Source of the DNA: Cryptomeria japonica
Taxonomy: Eukaryota > Streptophyta > Pinopsida > Cupressales > Cupressaceae
Assembly: GCF_030272615.1 (NCBI RefSeq)
Contig: NC_081411.1
Span: forward strand, 828,996,897-829,060,896
Direction of reading: 5' to 3'
Length of the DNA: 64,000 nucleotides
Below the pieces are notes generated by a model that had not been told where the DNA came from, did no database searches, and worked only from the letters and a program-made list of their open reading frames with translations. Both the position numbers and the translations under genes were made by a program. Positions 11,185-21,130 of the stretch are shown piece after piece; the stretch's first letter is position 1; each line of letters opens with the position of its first letter.

Positions 11185-11375
11185 TACTCCCCAGAAGAAG
11201 AAATCTCAAGTCCACTTGAGATGAGAGTTTGCAGGTCTGCATTATGGTTTTTGATTTGATGTTCAGTCATCCAGACTGGATCAAAATCCGGTTGTCCCTT
11301 CCAGGCTACCAAATACTCCATATCTATATTTTTCCTTGTCCTCTTTGCAACCTTGGGGTCCAAAACTTTATGCAA
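11130..11375 (-). pseudogene. GYP2 chromodomain (integrase C-terminus)
   Basis: The frame reads RTRKNIDMEYLVAWKGQPDF, then DPVWMTEHQIKNHNADLQTL. This is the aromatic/WKG pattern of a chromodomain at the end of a chromovirus integrase. Such domains are known to guide integration by binding modified histone tails. The last 18 or so codons lie in the 3' LTR. It is separated from the SH3-like integrase tail (11642-11418) by a stop near 11417. Confidence 0.85.
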
Positions 11376-11417
11376 CTTTGGTGGTTCATGTTTGGGAATG
11401 TCATCATCTGCTACAAC

Positions 11418-13013
11418 CTAAATTGTTTCTTCTCCTGCATCAACACTACATTTGTAAAGAGTTAAGTCACATAGATTAAAAATGGGTGACAAACCAAGAT
11501 CAGGTGGGAGTTGGAGTTCATAAGCAGTTTGTCCATATTTTTTCAAGATTTGACAAGGTCCAATATTTCTTTGCATAAGCTTTGTATATTTGCCTTTTGG
11601 AAGTCTTTCCTTCTTCAAGTGAACCCACACCAAGTCTCCCACATCAGACTAGAGATCCCTCTTCTTCTTATCAGCATGAGCCTTATACCCCCTACAAATT
11701 GTTGAAGGTGAGATTTAACTTGGTCATGTATCTCCTTTATGGTGGTGGCAAAGGTTTCTCCATCTGCACTAATGTCTTCTCCTTGAGGTAGCTCCCTTAA
11801 CTCCAACACACCCCTTGGGTGGATGCCATACACAACCTGGAAAGGTTACTTACCAGTGCTTATGTTTACTTTATCATTATAAGATAATTTTGCCCGAGAC
11901 AGTATGCTATCCCACTTCTCTCCATATTGCCTAGTCAAACATCTTAGTAGATTTCCCAATGATCTGTTTACAACTTCAGTTTGGCCATCCGTTTGGGGAT
12001 GGTAGGCTAAAGAGAAGGCTAGGCAATCTTTCTTTGCATAAGCTTTGTATATTTGCCTTTTGGAAGTCTTTCCTTCTTCAAGTGAACCCACACCAAGTCT
12101 CTCACATCAAACTGGAGATCCCTCTTCTTCTTATCAGCATGAGCCTTATACCCCCTATAGATTGTTGAAGGTAAGATTTAACTTGGTCATGTATCTCCTT
12201 TATGGCAGTGGCAAAGGTTTCTCCATCTGCACTAATGTCTTCTCCTTGAGGTAGCTCCCTTAACTCCAACACACCCCTTGGGTGGATGCCATACACAACC
12301 TGGAAAGGTTACTTACCAGTGCTTATGTTTACTATATCATTATAAGATAATTCTGCTCGAGACAATATGCTATCCCACTTCTCTCCATATTGCCTAGTCA
12401 AACATCTTAGTAGATTTCCTAATGATCTATTTACAACTTCAGTTTAGCCATCTGTTTAGGGATGGTAGGCTAAGGAGAAGGCTAGATTTGTGCCAAGCTT
12501 CTTCCAAAGAGTCCTCTAGAAGTCTCCAATAAATTTCACATCCCTATCAGAGATTATGGTCAAAGGCAAACCATGTATTCGAACAATTTATTTGAAAAAT
12601 AAATCTGCAACATAAGAAGCATCACAGGTGGTTTTACATGGCAAGAAATGTGCCATTTTACTAAACCTATCCACCACTACAAAAACACTATCATAACCTT
12701 TTCTTGTCCTAGGCAATCCTAAAACAAAATCCATACTTATACTTTCCCATGGTCTTGAAGGAATGGGTAAAGGCTGGTATATGCCTGGACTGGTGGACTT
12801 CCCCTTTGCTTTTTGTCATATCACACATGTCTCCACAAATCTCCTGACATCTGTCTATAATTAGGGCCAAAAGTAGTGCCTCTTCACCAAGTCTAGTGTC
12901 TTGTCAAGGCCAAAATGGCCTGCCATTGCTCCACAATGCTTCTCCCTGATTATATTTAGTCTCATAGAGAACTTGGGTATGCACAACTTTGCACCCTTAA
13001 ACAAAAATCTATC
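11418..13013 (-). pseudogene. GYP2 integrase (broken, with internal duplication)
   Basis: Read from 13013 downward. The zinc finger has HCGAMAGHFGLDKTLDLVKR and VETCVI-Q, the second Cys-pair cysteine being a stop. The core aspartates are in SMDFVLGLP and ISDRDVKFIG, and the core glutamate is in YHPQTDGQTEVVNRSLGNLL (12091-11846). The SH3-like tail is 11642-11418 (GDLVWVHLKKERLPKGKYTK). Stops at about 12850, 12588 and 12516 and a 462-bp tandem duplication break it. Role by family: cDNA integration. Confidence 0.85.
11567..12490 (-). repeat. 462-bp tandem duplication inside GYP2 integrase
   Basis: About 11567-12028 repeats at about 12029-12490 with a constant offset of 462 bp (for example the ttgcataagc sites at 11571 and 12033). 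The offset is a multiple of three, so the duplication itself keeps frame and repeats the GQTEVVNRSL core end plus the connector. The copies differ by a few percent, with mostly transitions. Confidence 0.88.
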
Positions 13014-14315
13014 TTATATCAGAAATTTAGAGAAATCAACATGAAATCGCTCATCAAAAGATGCACATGCCTGGTAGATCTCTCCAAAGTCTTCATCATC
13101 CTCATACATGGCCTTGAAGGAGTCTATTCCAACACTCTCCAACTGGATCTGATTTGTGGTTAATACTCTTTTGCTCAAAGCATCTTCCTCCTTATTCTTG
13201 ACCCCTTTCTTATGCTTAAGAGTGAAAGTGAAGGCTTGTAGGGTCTCTACGCACTTTATATGCCTATGGTTCAACTTTTCTTGGCTATTTATGAAACTGA
13301 GGGCCTGATTGTCTGTGAAAACTATGAACTCCTTTGCTAGGAAGGATTGCATTAGAGCATACATCTCTAGGTCATAGGATGAGTACCTCCTCTTTGCCTC
13401 ATTTATTTTCTCATTGAAGGAGGCAATGGAGCTTCCTTCCTGACTAAGAACTGCCCCAATAGCCATGTGACTAGCATCACATTCCACTTGGAAGATTTTG
13501 TTGAAATCAGGTAGGGCAAGGACCAACTGCTCTGCAACTTTCTTCTTCAGTGTTTCAAAGGAGTTATCTGGCTCTTTAGTCCAACTGAACCTGCACTTTT
13601 GTCCTCCCTTTATGGTGTCAAGCATTGTAGCACAAATATGGCTAAATCCCCTTATAAATTTCCTATAGAATGTGGCTAAACCATGGAAGCTTCTAACATC
13701 ATTCATTGTTCTAGGTGTAGGCCAAGACAATATAGCACTCACCTTTTTTTGATCCATTTTCAACTCACCATATGAGATTACAAATCCAAAGTAGATGATC
13801 TCTTCCTGCATAAACAAACACTTTTCCAAATTGATCATTAATTTCTCTTCATGCGATCTCCTTAGGACCAGATCTACATGTTTTAGGTGCTCTTCTTTGG
13901 TTTGACTGAAAATTAGAATGTCATCTAGGTAAACTATGACAAACTTTCCTATGAAATCCCTCAAAAATTCATTCATTAACCTCATAAAGGTACTTGGTGC
14001 ATTAGATAAGCCAAAGGGCATGACATTCCACTCATACAACCCCTCATTTGTTTTAAATGTAGTCTTCCACTCATCTCCCAGCCTAATCCTAATATGATGG
14101 TAGCCACTTTTCAAGTCAATTTTTGTAAAATATCTAGCATCCCCCAAGCAATCTAACAAGTCCTCAATCCTAGGCATTGGAAATCTATACGTGATAGTAA
14201 TTTTGTTGATAGTCCTTGAGTCTATGCAAAGTCTCCAAGTGCCTTCCTTTTTGGGTGCCAAGATTGCAGGGACTGCACATGGGCTCAAACTTTTGCCAAT
14301 CAATCCGGACTCCAA
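13014..14315 (-). pseudogene. GYP2 reverse transcriptase plus RNase H
   Basis: One uninterrupted frame of 433 codons with RT motifs in order: KKEGTWRLCIDSRTINKIT, YFTKIDLKSGYHHIRI, WNVMPFGLSNAPSTFMRLMN and the catalytic box FVIVYLDDILIFSQT (YLDD). RNase H follows with QVECDASHMAIGAVLSQ (D), YDLEMYALMQSF (E) and FTDNQALSFI (D). The order and residues look functional, but the rest of pol is broken on both sides. Copies element RNA to DNA and removes the RNA strand. Confidence 0.93.
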
Positions 14316-14327
14316 TAGTTCTTCAAT

Positions 14328-15112
14328 CTATTTTTTCATCTCAACATTCTGATCCGGGGTGAGCTTGTATGATACTTTGTTAGGCAAGGTGGATCCGAGT
14401 ATAAGGTCCATGCAATGATTTATATCCCTCATAGGAGGTAGTGTCCTTGGCATTCCATCAGAGATGACACCTTTGTACTTGTTTAGTAACTGCTGCACTG
14501 CAGGGTCAACCAACCTCAATCTGTCTCCTTTCTTGTCTTCAAACTTCTCCACCTTTGTCACTTTGGGACTAGGAATAAGAGCATAACAAACAATTCCTTC
14601 ATCTGATATCTTCTTCATGAATTGCTTTCCTCCTACCACCAACACCTTGGCCTCCTTTGCTTTTGTTTCCTCCTCACTCTCCATCAAAGGTAACAAATCT
14701 ATCACCTTACCATCTTTGGTGATTGAATATGTGTTCCTAGCACCATCATGTTGTGCCTTAAAATTGAATTGCCATGGTCTCCCAAATAGGAGATGGCAAG
14801 CATCCATCTTTGCAATGTCAAACAACAACCTATCCTTATAGGCTCCAATCTGGAATTCTACCTAAGTCTGCTCTTCCACAACAACTTGCTGACCTTGGGT
14901 GAGCCATGAGACCTTGTGGGGGAAAGGGTGAGGTAGTCTTCTTAATTTTATCTTCTCCACCATTTCTAGAGACACAAAGTTTTCAGTTGATCCAGAATCT
15001 ATTAGAACCTTGCATACCTTTCCACCCGCTTTGCAAATGGTCTTGAATAGAGACTTTCTCTGTGGGGGTTCTTTGTCAGCCATCTTCATGGTAGTTAATA
15101 CTCTTCTAATCA
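14328..15112 (-). pseudogene. GYP2 protease and RT N-terminal connector
   Basis: The protease is in the frame 15272-14862: VCKVLIDSGSTENFVSLEMV with catalytic DSG, then KVSWLTQGQQVVVEEQT. After a stop at about 14861 the fold continues at 14828-14328 (CHLLFGRPWQFNFKAQHDG). This leads to the connector ..RDINHCMDLILGSTLPNKVS that precedes gypsy RT. The active-site aspartate is kept. Confidence 0.83.
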
Positions 15113-16297
15113 TCAAAGATTCACCTCTTTTAGGGTAACCATAGCTATCAGGGGTATTGACACTCTGGTATGTATTTGCACTTGCCACACTTTGGTAATT
15201 AGATTCTTGGACCAAGTTATTTTTTCTTTCCCCCATGGAACTAGTAGGCTTGTCAGGACACGTATTGGCCATGTGCCCTTCTTGATTGCAGTTATAGCAT
15301 CTGATTGGACCTCTACCTTGAGATCTTCCCCTAAATGGTGGTCTTCTTCCTCTGAAGTTACCCTTTTGGTTGTATCCTCCATTGTTAGTGTGACTACTTT
15401 CTCCTTTAGTGCCTTCTTGATTTGTTTCACCTTGGTTTCCAAAACCATTTCTCTTAACTTTGAGAAAACTTCTTCCCCCTCTTTGTTGTCTTCTTCTTCC
15501 TTTATTGTTATGATCTTGTCTCCTTTTGATTTTCTCTTCTACCTTGATGGTAAGTTGATGGCATTTACCAACTGTATCCGGGCTAAGGAGGTTTAGTTAT
15601 TCTTGGATGTTGTACCTTAATCCATTTAGGTACCGGGCAACTTTTTCACTCTCCTCCTCCTTTGTCTTAGACTTCATACATAGCCTTTGGAACTCCTCAG
15701 TGTAAGAGTTCACATCCATCTCCTTCTGCTTGAGATTTGCCTCCTCTTGTGAAGTTGAACTTTATAATACTTGGGTACATTAGCCTCCTTTACTAAGGCA
15801 ACCATCTTTTTCCTAGAAACAATCTTGGGTTTGTTGTCCTTTTCTCTCTCCTCCTGGACAAAGTTCCACCAAGTTAGAGCAGCTCCCTTCAACTTGGATT
15901 TAGCAATCTTCACCTTCTGGTGCCCTGGAATGTCTTCACATTCAAAGAAACTAGACAGGGATTCTATCCAATCCACCACTACATCTGGTTCCATCTTCCG
16001 AGTGAAAGTTGGCAAATCAATCTTTTGATCCATGGTTCTTCTCTCCATGGACTTGAGGGCATTAAGGAAGTGCCTCTGGTCAGGAGGAATCACCTCTTCC
16101 TCTATCATAGGGATCTCATCTTCATCCCCTTGTTCACCGCTACCAGTGCCTCCATCTTCCTTCCCATCTAATCTACCCCTCAACCTCTCTATCTCCTTCT
16201 ACATGGCCTTGCAAGCATTGGCCTGCTCTCTCACAATCTTTACCAATTCCATGTTGGTGATTGGTCCCCTAGGGACTTCTTCCTCTCCATCTACCAT
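15113..16297 (-). pseudogene. GYP2 gag with zinc knuckle
   Basis: ATG at 16297 (MVDGEEEVPRGPITNMELVK) is the first after the PBS. The frame crosses a TAG at about 16201 into 16183-15710, with the gag core VVDWIESLSSFFECEDIPGH then ALTWWNFVQEE. After frame changes the C-terminus contains a CX2CX4HX4C knuckle, CYNCNQEGHMANTC, at about 15297-15256, followed in frame by the protease. Role: particle protein and RNA packaging. Confidence 0.82.
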
Positions 16298-16339
16298 TTT
16301 TTCAAAATCACTGTCGACTCTTTACCAAAGCCATTACTA

Positions 16340-16351
16340 GCTCTGATACCA
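16340..16351 (-). other. GYP2 primer-binding site (tRNA-Met type)
   Basis: Minus-strand TGGTATCAGAGC lies 2 nt inside the 5' LTR end. This is the usual initiator tRNA-Met primer match. Confidence 0.9.
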
Positions 16352-16353
16352 CT

Positions 16354-17846
16354 TGATGCAGAGCCCTCCTTGTATCTTGTTAAACACTTCAAGATGTATG
16401 ACACTGACCCCTCAAAATACCAATAGGATCCTACAAAGCAAGGCTCTACAATCTTAGTTCCAACTTCTCATTTCACTCCAAGATTCCTACTACTCAAATT
16501 GGGTAACTTGCTCCATTATGCATCATGAAGCCTCCTAAGGTTCCTAACCTTCATAACACCTATTTTGGATCATACAATAGTCACATGGACTGGACCAAAC
16601 ACTGGTTTCAAGGATTTAACCCAATTCCCTATGACACCTTCACAATTAGGCCTATTTGCTTGTAGCCCTTGGAGACGGGTAATGGGACCTTAAGTCCAAA
16701 ATTTTCCAAACACCCTAGCAAACAAATCACTGATTCATATACCCTTTATGGTCTTACACAATCCCCCAAGAGGAGAAGTCAAGATCTGACAAGGAAAGGT
16801 TTGAACCTGGTGATGACCAACTGTCCTAAAGGCTAATTAGGCCTCCATTTGTGAAGAAACTATATCAAAATGGACACACCTTACAACCAAAACCCCATGA
16901 TTATGTGGGGAACCATAAACGATTATAAATTCTAGGGTTACATGCCTGGAATCATCGCCAATTGTCTTCTAGGGTAACTATTGCAGTCTAAGGGCTAGGT
17001 AGCCACATAGAGATGTCTACCTAGGGCCTGGTCAAACACACATCTCCCTTCCTCCTTCTGAAAAATGCTTTTGTAATTGTAGATTAAATAGACCACACTT
17101 TCATTCCATCCATTTCCATGAAATTTAGATAGATAGGTTGCAAGTTATGGCCATGGAAAGACAAAACCCTGGTTTTCCGGGTACCTACAACAAAACTTGG
17201 GTATTTGGAGCAAAATAAATGATCAAGACCAAATAATTGTTAACTCAATGCACTAATAAAATCACAACATTGGGGATTGGTCCCAATCCATACAACTCCA
17301 TACCCCGTGCCAAAACTTCACATTTGCAGGAAAAACTCAGAATTTCTTATTGTTTGCAATCATAAAATCTTTCTCCATACAGTATAACATTGGGAATTGT
17401 GTCCTCAAGTTTTTTATACCCCATTACAAGTGATCTCAATTGAAAAAAAGAGGTTAGAGCCATTGGAGGAGTTAGACGAACAAGAATTCAAAAATTTGCA
17501 CAAAAGTTGCTCATGACAACTTTTGACAAAGTTGTAAAAAATGTCATTTCTTGCACCCAAATGACTTGGGTCAAGACTAACACCTCTAAAAACCATAGAA
17601 GCACATAAAACAACTAAAAACACTAGGACAAACATATCCTAAGCATGCTTAGTCCCCTTTTGTCCAAAAGTCATAATTGGGTTATCAAGATGCCAAAATA
17701 GGAGTTTGGCTCGAAAAATGGGATCCTTTATTACAAACACAAAATGCATGATTGAAACACAAGGAAAAAATCCTAAGACATGTTTAAGGTCTTATCCTTC
17801 CTCCTATGAGCTTGAATGATCATGTTGAAGGGGTACCCCTGCACCA
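16354..17846 (-). repeat. GYP2 5' LTR
   Basis: TGATGCAGAG...CCTGCACCA, about 1493 bp, paired with 9668-11184. It is followed by the TSD copy tgcat. Confidence 0.92.
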
Positions 17847-17851
17847 TGCAT
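17847..17851. repeat. GYP2 target-site duplication, right copy (tgcat)
   Basis: Matches 9663-9667. The codon reading across the empty site gives ..EKM-HEFF.., supporting exact excision. Confidence 0.9.
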
Positions 17852-18621
17852 CTTCTCGACAATGTAAGCAATATAATTGAATTGTCTAGGCTCAAGCATC
17901 TGTGTGTTTGCAGCAAGTACCAAAGGTCCTATCCGAGCTACATCTGGAACCTGAAATCCTCCCACTTTCCCACATGCCATATACGTATACTGTAGATACT
18001 GCCTAAAAATATTGATATCAAACGGGGGCCCGTCTTCATCTGTCAACATCCTTTCTCATCCTTATGTATGGTCAAATTCCACCCATTGTATATAGTGTCC
18101 ATCTTTGTATATTCTTCTTCCAGTTTCTAAAAAGATAGAGGCACATGAGATTCAAAACCCATACCAAAAACCTCATGAATGGTAGCCACTGAAAGGTTGA
18201 TGAATACATCACCATTTGGTAACTGAATACATATTTTTGTGGCATTATAAGCCCTAGCCAATGTTTTCATCAATTGACTATTCGCAAAGACATTAGGGAC
18301 CATAAGTTCACCCAATCCAGTTGCCCATGGGTTTGAGATTGGGGTTGGCTTGCTTCTTCATGAATAATGATACAAGAAGAACTCCTTACCTATAACCCTA
18401 GTCCAGACATCACCGATTTCCTTGAAATCATCTTCTAGTTGCTCATAAATAGGCAAATGAGTCTTAGATCTCCGGGATTTGGCTCCCCGTGAGCTCATTT
18501 GGTCAATCATATCTTGATTTAACTTTCATTTCTGTGCACCTTCTCCACCTTTAGACTTCTTCTAAGCGCTCTCAGAGACCTCAGTGACCTTCCTCTTTTC
18601 CTTGGAGCTAGAACCCTCCAT
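17852..18621 (-). pseudogene. LTR-borne ORF in GYP1 5' LTR, N-terminal and central part
   Basis: From ATG at 18621 one frame runs to about 18128 with three stops (codon 20, after AQK, after FLYHYS) and one more after VPLSF. It continues after a frame change at about 18053 (TDEDGPPFDINIFRQYLQYT) to FNYIAYIVEKM at 17852, and then into 9667 after GYP2 removal. Total is about 310 codons. Readable segments include EQLEDDFKEIGDVWTRVIGK, MVPNVFANSQLMKTLARAYN, CIQLPNGDVFINLSVATIHE and VFGMGF. The hydrophobic LP.G..F.NLSVATI..VFG pattern loosely recalls the plant mobile domain; this is only a resemblance. It lies about 1.64 kb into the LTR, on the sense strand of the element. Function unknown. Confidence 0.6.
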
Positions 18622-18889
18622 ATTTGAATCCTTTAAGCTTTCTGAAATTCAAATTTTTGCAGTTTTGTTTCGCTTCAGTCTCTTTGTTCGCTTGAATCTG
18701 TTATGCACATTTCTTATACCAACTCTGTATATAGATTGAATATATTAGGAGCATTTACTCAATTGAAATGGTGCTATGATTTTCCTTGTGCAAGCACAAA
18801 TCTATCTATTGCCTATATTTAATAATGGCAGGTGGATTCGTTAAAATCAGATTTTGCAATGGCTAGTTGACATAACTCCTCCCGACGAT

Positions 18890-19870
18890 TCAATTACTTG
18901 GCGCCACTCATCCTTTTGATCGGTATAGGTCTCCTTGATCACTCCATCGGGCATTGACGTAGCTCATTTTCCCTCATTCCAGTGGTTATATCTTCCTCGA
19001 TGAATCTACCTTCTTGTTAGGTTATACTTTCACCTTTATGTCATATCGGCATAGGTTATTCCGATGTACCCTCATTCTATTCCTCCATGGAATTCTGCTC
19101 GTCGAGTATCAGTATAGCTCCAAATATGTTTCTCCAATGGTTAGACATTATCCCGATGAGTCCTCCTTCATGGTCTGCATCTCATTTGTTACATCGGGTC
19201 ATCTTATCAGGTATCAGAACAAGCCATTTTATGTTTCTCTAATGACCTGATGTCATCGCCTTCGCACTTGTGTATCTTTTTTACTTCCTCCAGTTTATCG
19301 ACATATGTTTCCTCGATGCGATCTCCTTGTTCACACCTATCTCTTCTTTCTCATCGGGTATCGGTGTAATGAAAGATGTCTCCTCTTGATGAGGTGATGA
19401 TATGCCGATGACTTCATCTTCGATCAGTGTAACTCATCTTGATCAAGTCTCCTTCTCTGTGCTCGACTTGTCTTTCTCATCGGGTATCGACATAACCTCA
19501 AATACCTCTCACCGATGGTTTAAGTTACCCCGATGACTTAGTATTTTCCTCCTTTTGGTATTGCCTTATTGGAGTAAGATATGTCGATTACACCGCCTTC
19601 ATCACCTAGCCCATCGGGTATCGAGGTAGCGTACTATGATATTTTTTGATGACCCGATGATATTGCCACCGTCTACTTTGCATTCTCCTTCATTGGTGTA
19701 GGTTATACTGATAGCCTCATCGGCTATCGGCACAACACTTTTCTCATGCCCTAGATAGTGAATGTTATGCCGATGAAAACCTCCTTTTGAACTTCCTTTT
19801 GGTTCTCCTTCGAAGTGGTCGGTCTGAGTCATGCCGATAGGTTATTTCATTATTTCGGATAGTCATTCCT
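18890..19870. repeat. CATCGG/CCGATG motif array in GYP1 U3 (5' LTR copy)
   Basis: Same array as 410-1470. Well-kept copies of TCATCGGGTATCG occur near 19352, 19480 and 19612. CCGATGA/CCGATGG cores occur near 19152, 19397, 19511, 19531 and 19653. Motifs alternate in orientation and sit 600-1600 bp upstream of the LTR ORF start. Confidence 0.7.
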
Positions 19871-20261
19871 GTCGAGGTAACTTACGTTGATAGCTCAAAT
19901 TTGATAATTATGCTAATTAAGCTCGTCTTCATATATTGTTTACACTTCTAACCTTCCATGGAAACTTCATAAGTGCTAATAAGTGACAGAGTGTATCACA
20001 TAGGCCCAAAGAATTTCCTTATAAGGATCCCGATACTATCATGATAAAATTTCCTCATGTAGTCCCTATTTAGTGCCAACCCTTAGCATGCCCTAGCGAT
20101 ACTTGTTCAATTTTGAAAACAGGTCACAGTAGGATTTTTCTGATACTGCAACATACCTCCTGCACATGCAATCCAACAATAAATGTTCTTATGATGAAAA
20201 TGTACATATAAAACGTCAAACAAATAGCACATAATTTTTTGCAAAAATATGTCCTCACACA

Positions 20262-20869
20262 GTGTGCATGGTGGCTAGATTTCAAGCTGCACCTAAGCAG
20301 TCACATATGAATGTCATAAGAAGAATTTTAAGTACTTGCAAGGAACACTAAGTTATGGTTTGTGGTACCCTAAACAAGGGGAATTGATCTTGGAAGAATA
20401 CATTGATTCTAATTGGGCATGTTGCATTGATGAATGGAAGAGCACATGTGGTGGTGTATTCTTCCTAGGGGACTGGTCGGTCTCATGGCATAACAAGAAG
20501 CAGGATTTGGTCTCCCTATCAACTACTGAAGAAAAATACATTGTTGCTACTACATGCTGCTCTCAGGTACTTTGGATGAAACAAATCCTAAAGGACATAC
20601 AGGTGGACATCACTAATCCTATTCTCATCCAATGTGATAATTCAAGTGCCATCAACATATCAAAGAATCTAGTGATGCATTCCAGGACAATACATATAGC
20701 CATCACGTATCATTTTCTCAGAGAGAAGGTTGAAGGACAAGAAGTAAAGATGGACTATGTCCCTATAGGAGAACAAGTGGCAGACATTTTCACCAAACCA
20801 TTACCGGTAAGCACTTTTGAGTACTTAAGACACAAGTTGGGAGTTGTGTCACCTGCCTTATGCACTTAA
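20262..20869 (+). pseudogene. COP1 RT end and RNase H
   Basis: Starts within VCMVARFQAAPKQSH at the GYP1 junction. A one-base loss at about 20325 shifts frame into LQGTLSYGLWYPKQGELIL. RNase H acidic boxes follow: EYIDSNWACCIDEWKST (D), STTEEKYIVATTCC (E) and IQCDNSSAINISKN (D). The copia end motif VADIFTKPLPVSTFEYLRHK and LGVV follow. The stop at 20867-20869 is the natural pol end. Typical copia RNase H in layout. Confidence 0.9.
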
Positions 20870-21130
20870 GTTGGTAAGGAATTATAAGGTTTAGGGGGAG
20901 TTCATAGCAACATCTATAACTCTTGAACCACATGCTGATCATAGGGAACGTTCAAGGTTGTATGTCTCAGTACCGATTGTAATCACTAGTATCAGACTAA
21001 GGGGGAGATAGGTATGATTCAAAGGGAGAGTATATAGTACCCTGACCCTTTTTCATTGTGTCAAAGGGGGAGAAATCTATCGGTGTGAAGTCTTGTAGAA
21101 AGTTGACATGAATGTCAAAGGGGGAGATTG
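20870..21130 (+). other. COP1 3' untranslated segment with four polypurine tracts
   Basis: Holds four PPT-like runs: TAGGGGGAG at about 20892, AAGGGGGAGATAG at about 20999, CAAAGGGGGAGAAA at about 21062 and CAAAGGGGGAGATTG ending at the LTR (21115-21129). The last is the functional position. No reading frame. Confidence 0.8.

Larger units (their letters stand above)
9668..17846 (-). mobile_element. GYP2: chromodomain Ty3/gypsy retrotransposon (chromovirus)
   Basis: A complete but decayed element of 8179 bp on the minus strand. It has a 5' LTR at 16354-17846, a tRNA-Met PBS, gag, protease, RT-RNase H, integrase, a chromodomain and a 3' LTR at 9668-11184. Both LTRs have TGATG...CACCA ends. The TSD tgcat is perfect. 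LTRs differ by about 6 percent by eye in the first 330 bp, so it is younger than its host GYP1. The coding region has several stops and frame changes and one internal tandem duplication. Confidence 0.93.
1..20259 (-). mobile_element. GYP1: Tat/Ogre-like Ty3/gypsy LTR retrotransposon, interrupted by GYP2
   Basis: Minus-strand element. Order from high to low coordinate: 5' LTR (20259-17852 and 9667-8602), PBS (8598-8581), gag, protease, extra RNase H, RT-RNase H, integrase, 3' LTR (1823-1, continuing off the window). The LTR limits rest on three points: block 1-1823 repeats at about 18430-20259; TG..CA ends flank the PBS and the pol 3' end; removing GYP2 makes 8602-20259 one continuous unit of about 3474 bp. 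The internal region is about 6.8 kb, so the intact element would be about 13.7 kb. By eye the LTRs differ by about 10 percent in the 195 bp compared, so the insertion is old. It sits in the RT-RNase H region of COP1; the bases after the LTR, cagtg, are the predicted TSD. Confidence 0.82.
17852..20259 (-). repeat. GYP1 5' LTR, promoter-proximal part
   Basis: About 18430-20259 matches the 3' LTR at 1-1823. It ends tcctcaca at 20259, flush with COP1 coding sequence (TVCMVARFQAAP). It carries the U3 motif array and the N-terminal two thirds of the LTR ORF. Confidence 0.82.

Noticed and set aside
15192-15596. Plus-strand 134-codon frame over the GYP2 gag-protease region
   Set aside because: Antisense to the zinc knuckle and basic gag region; no independent motif.
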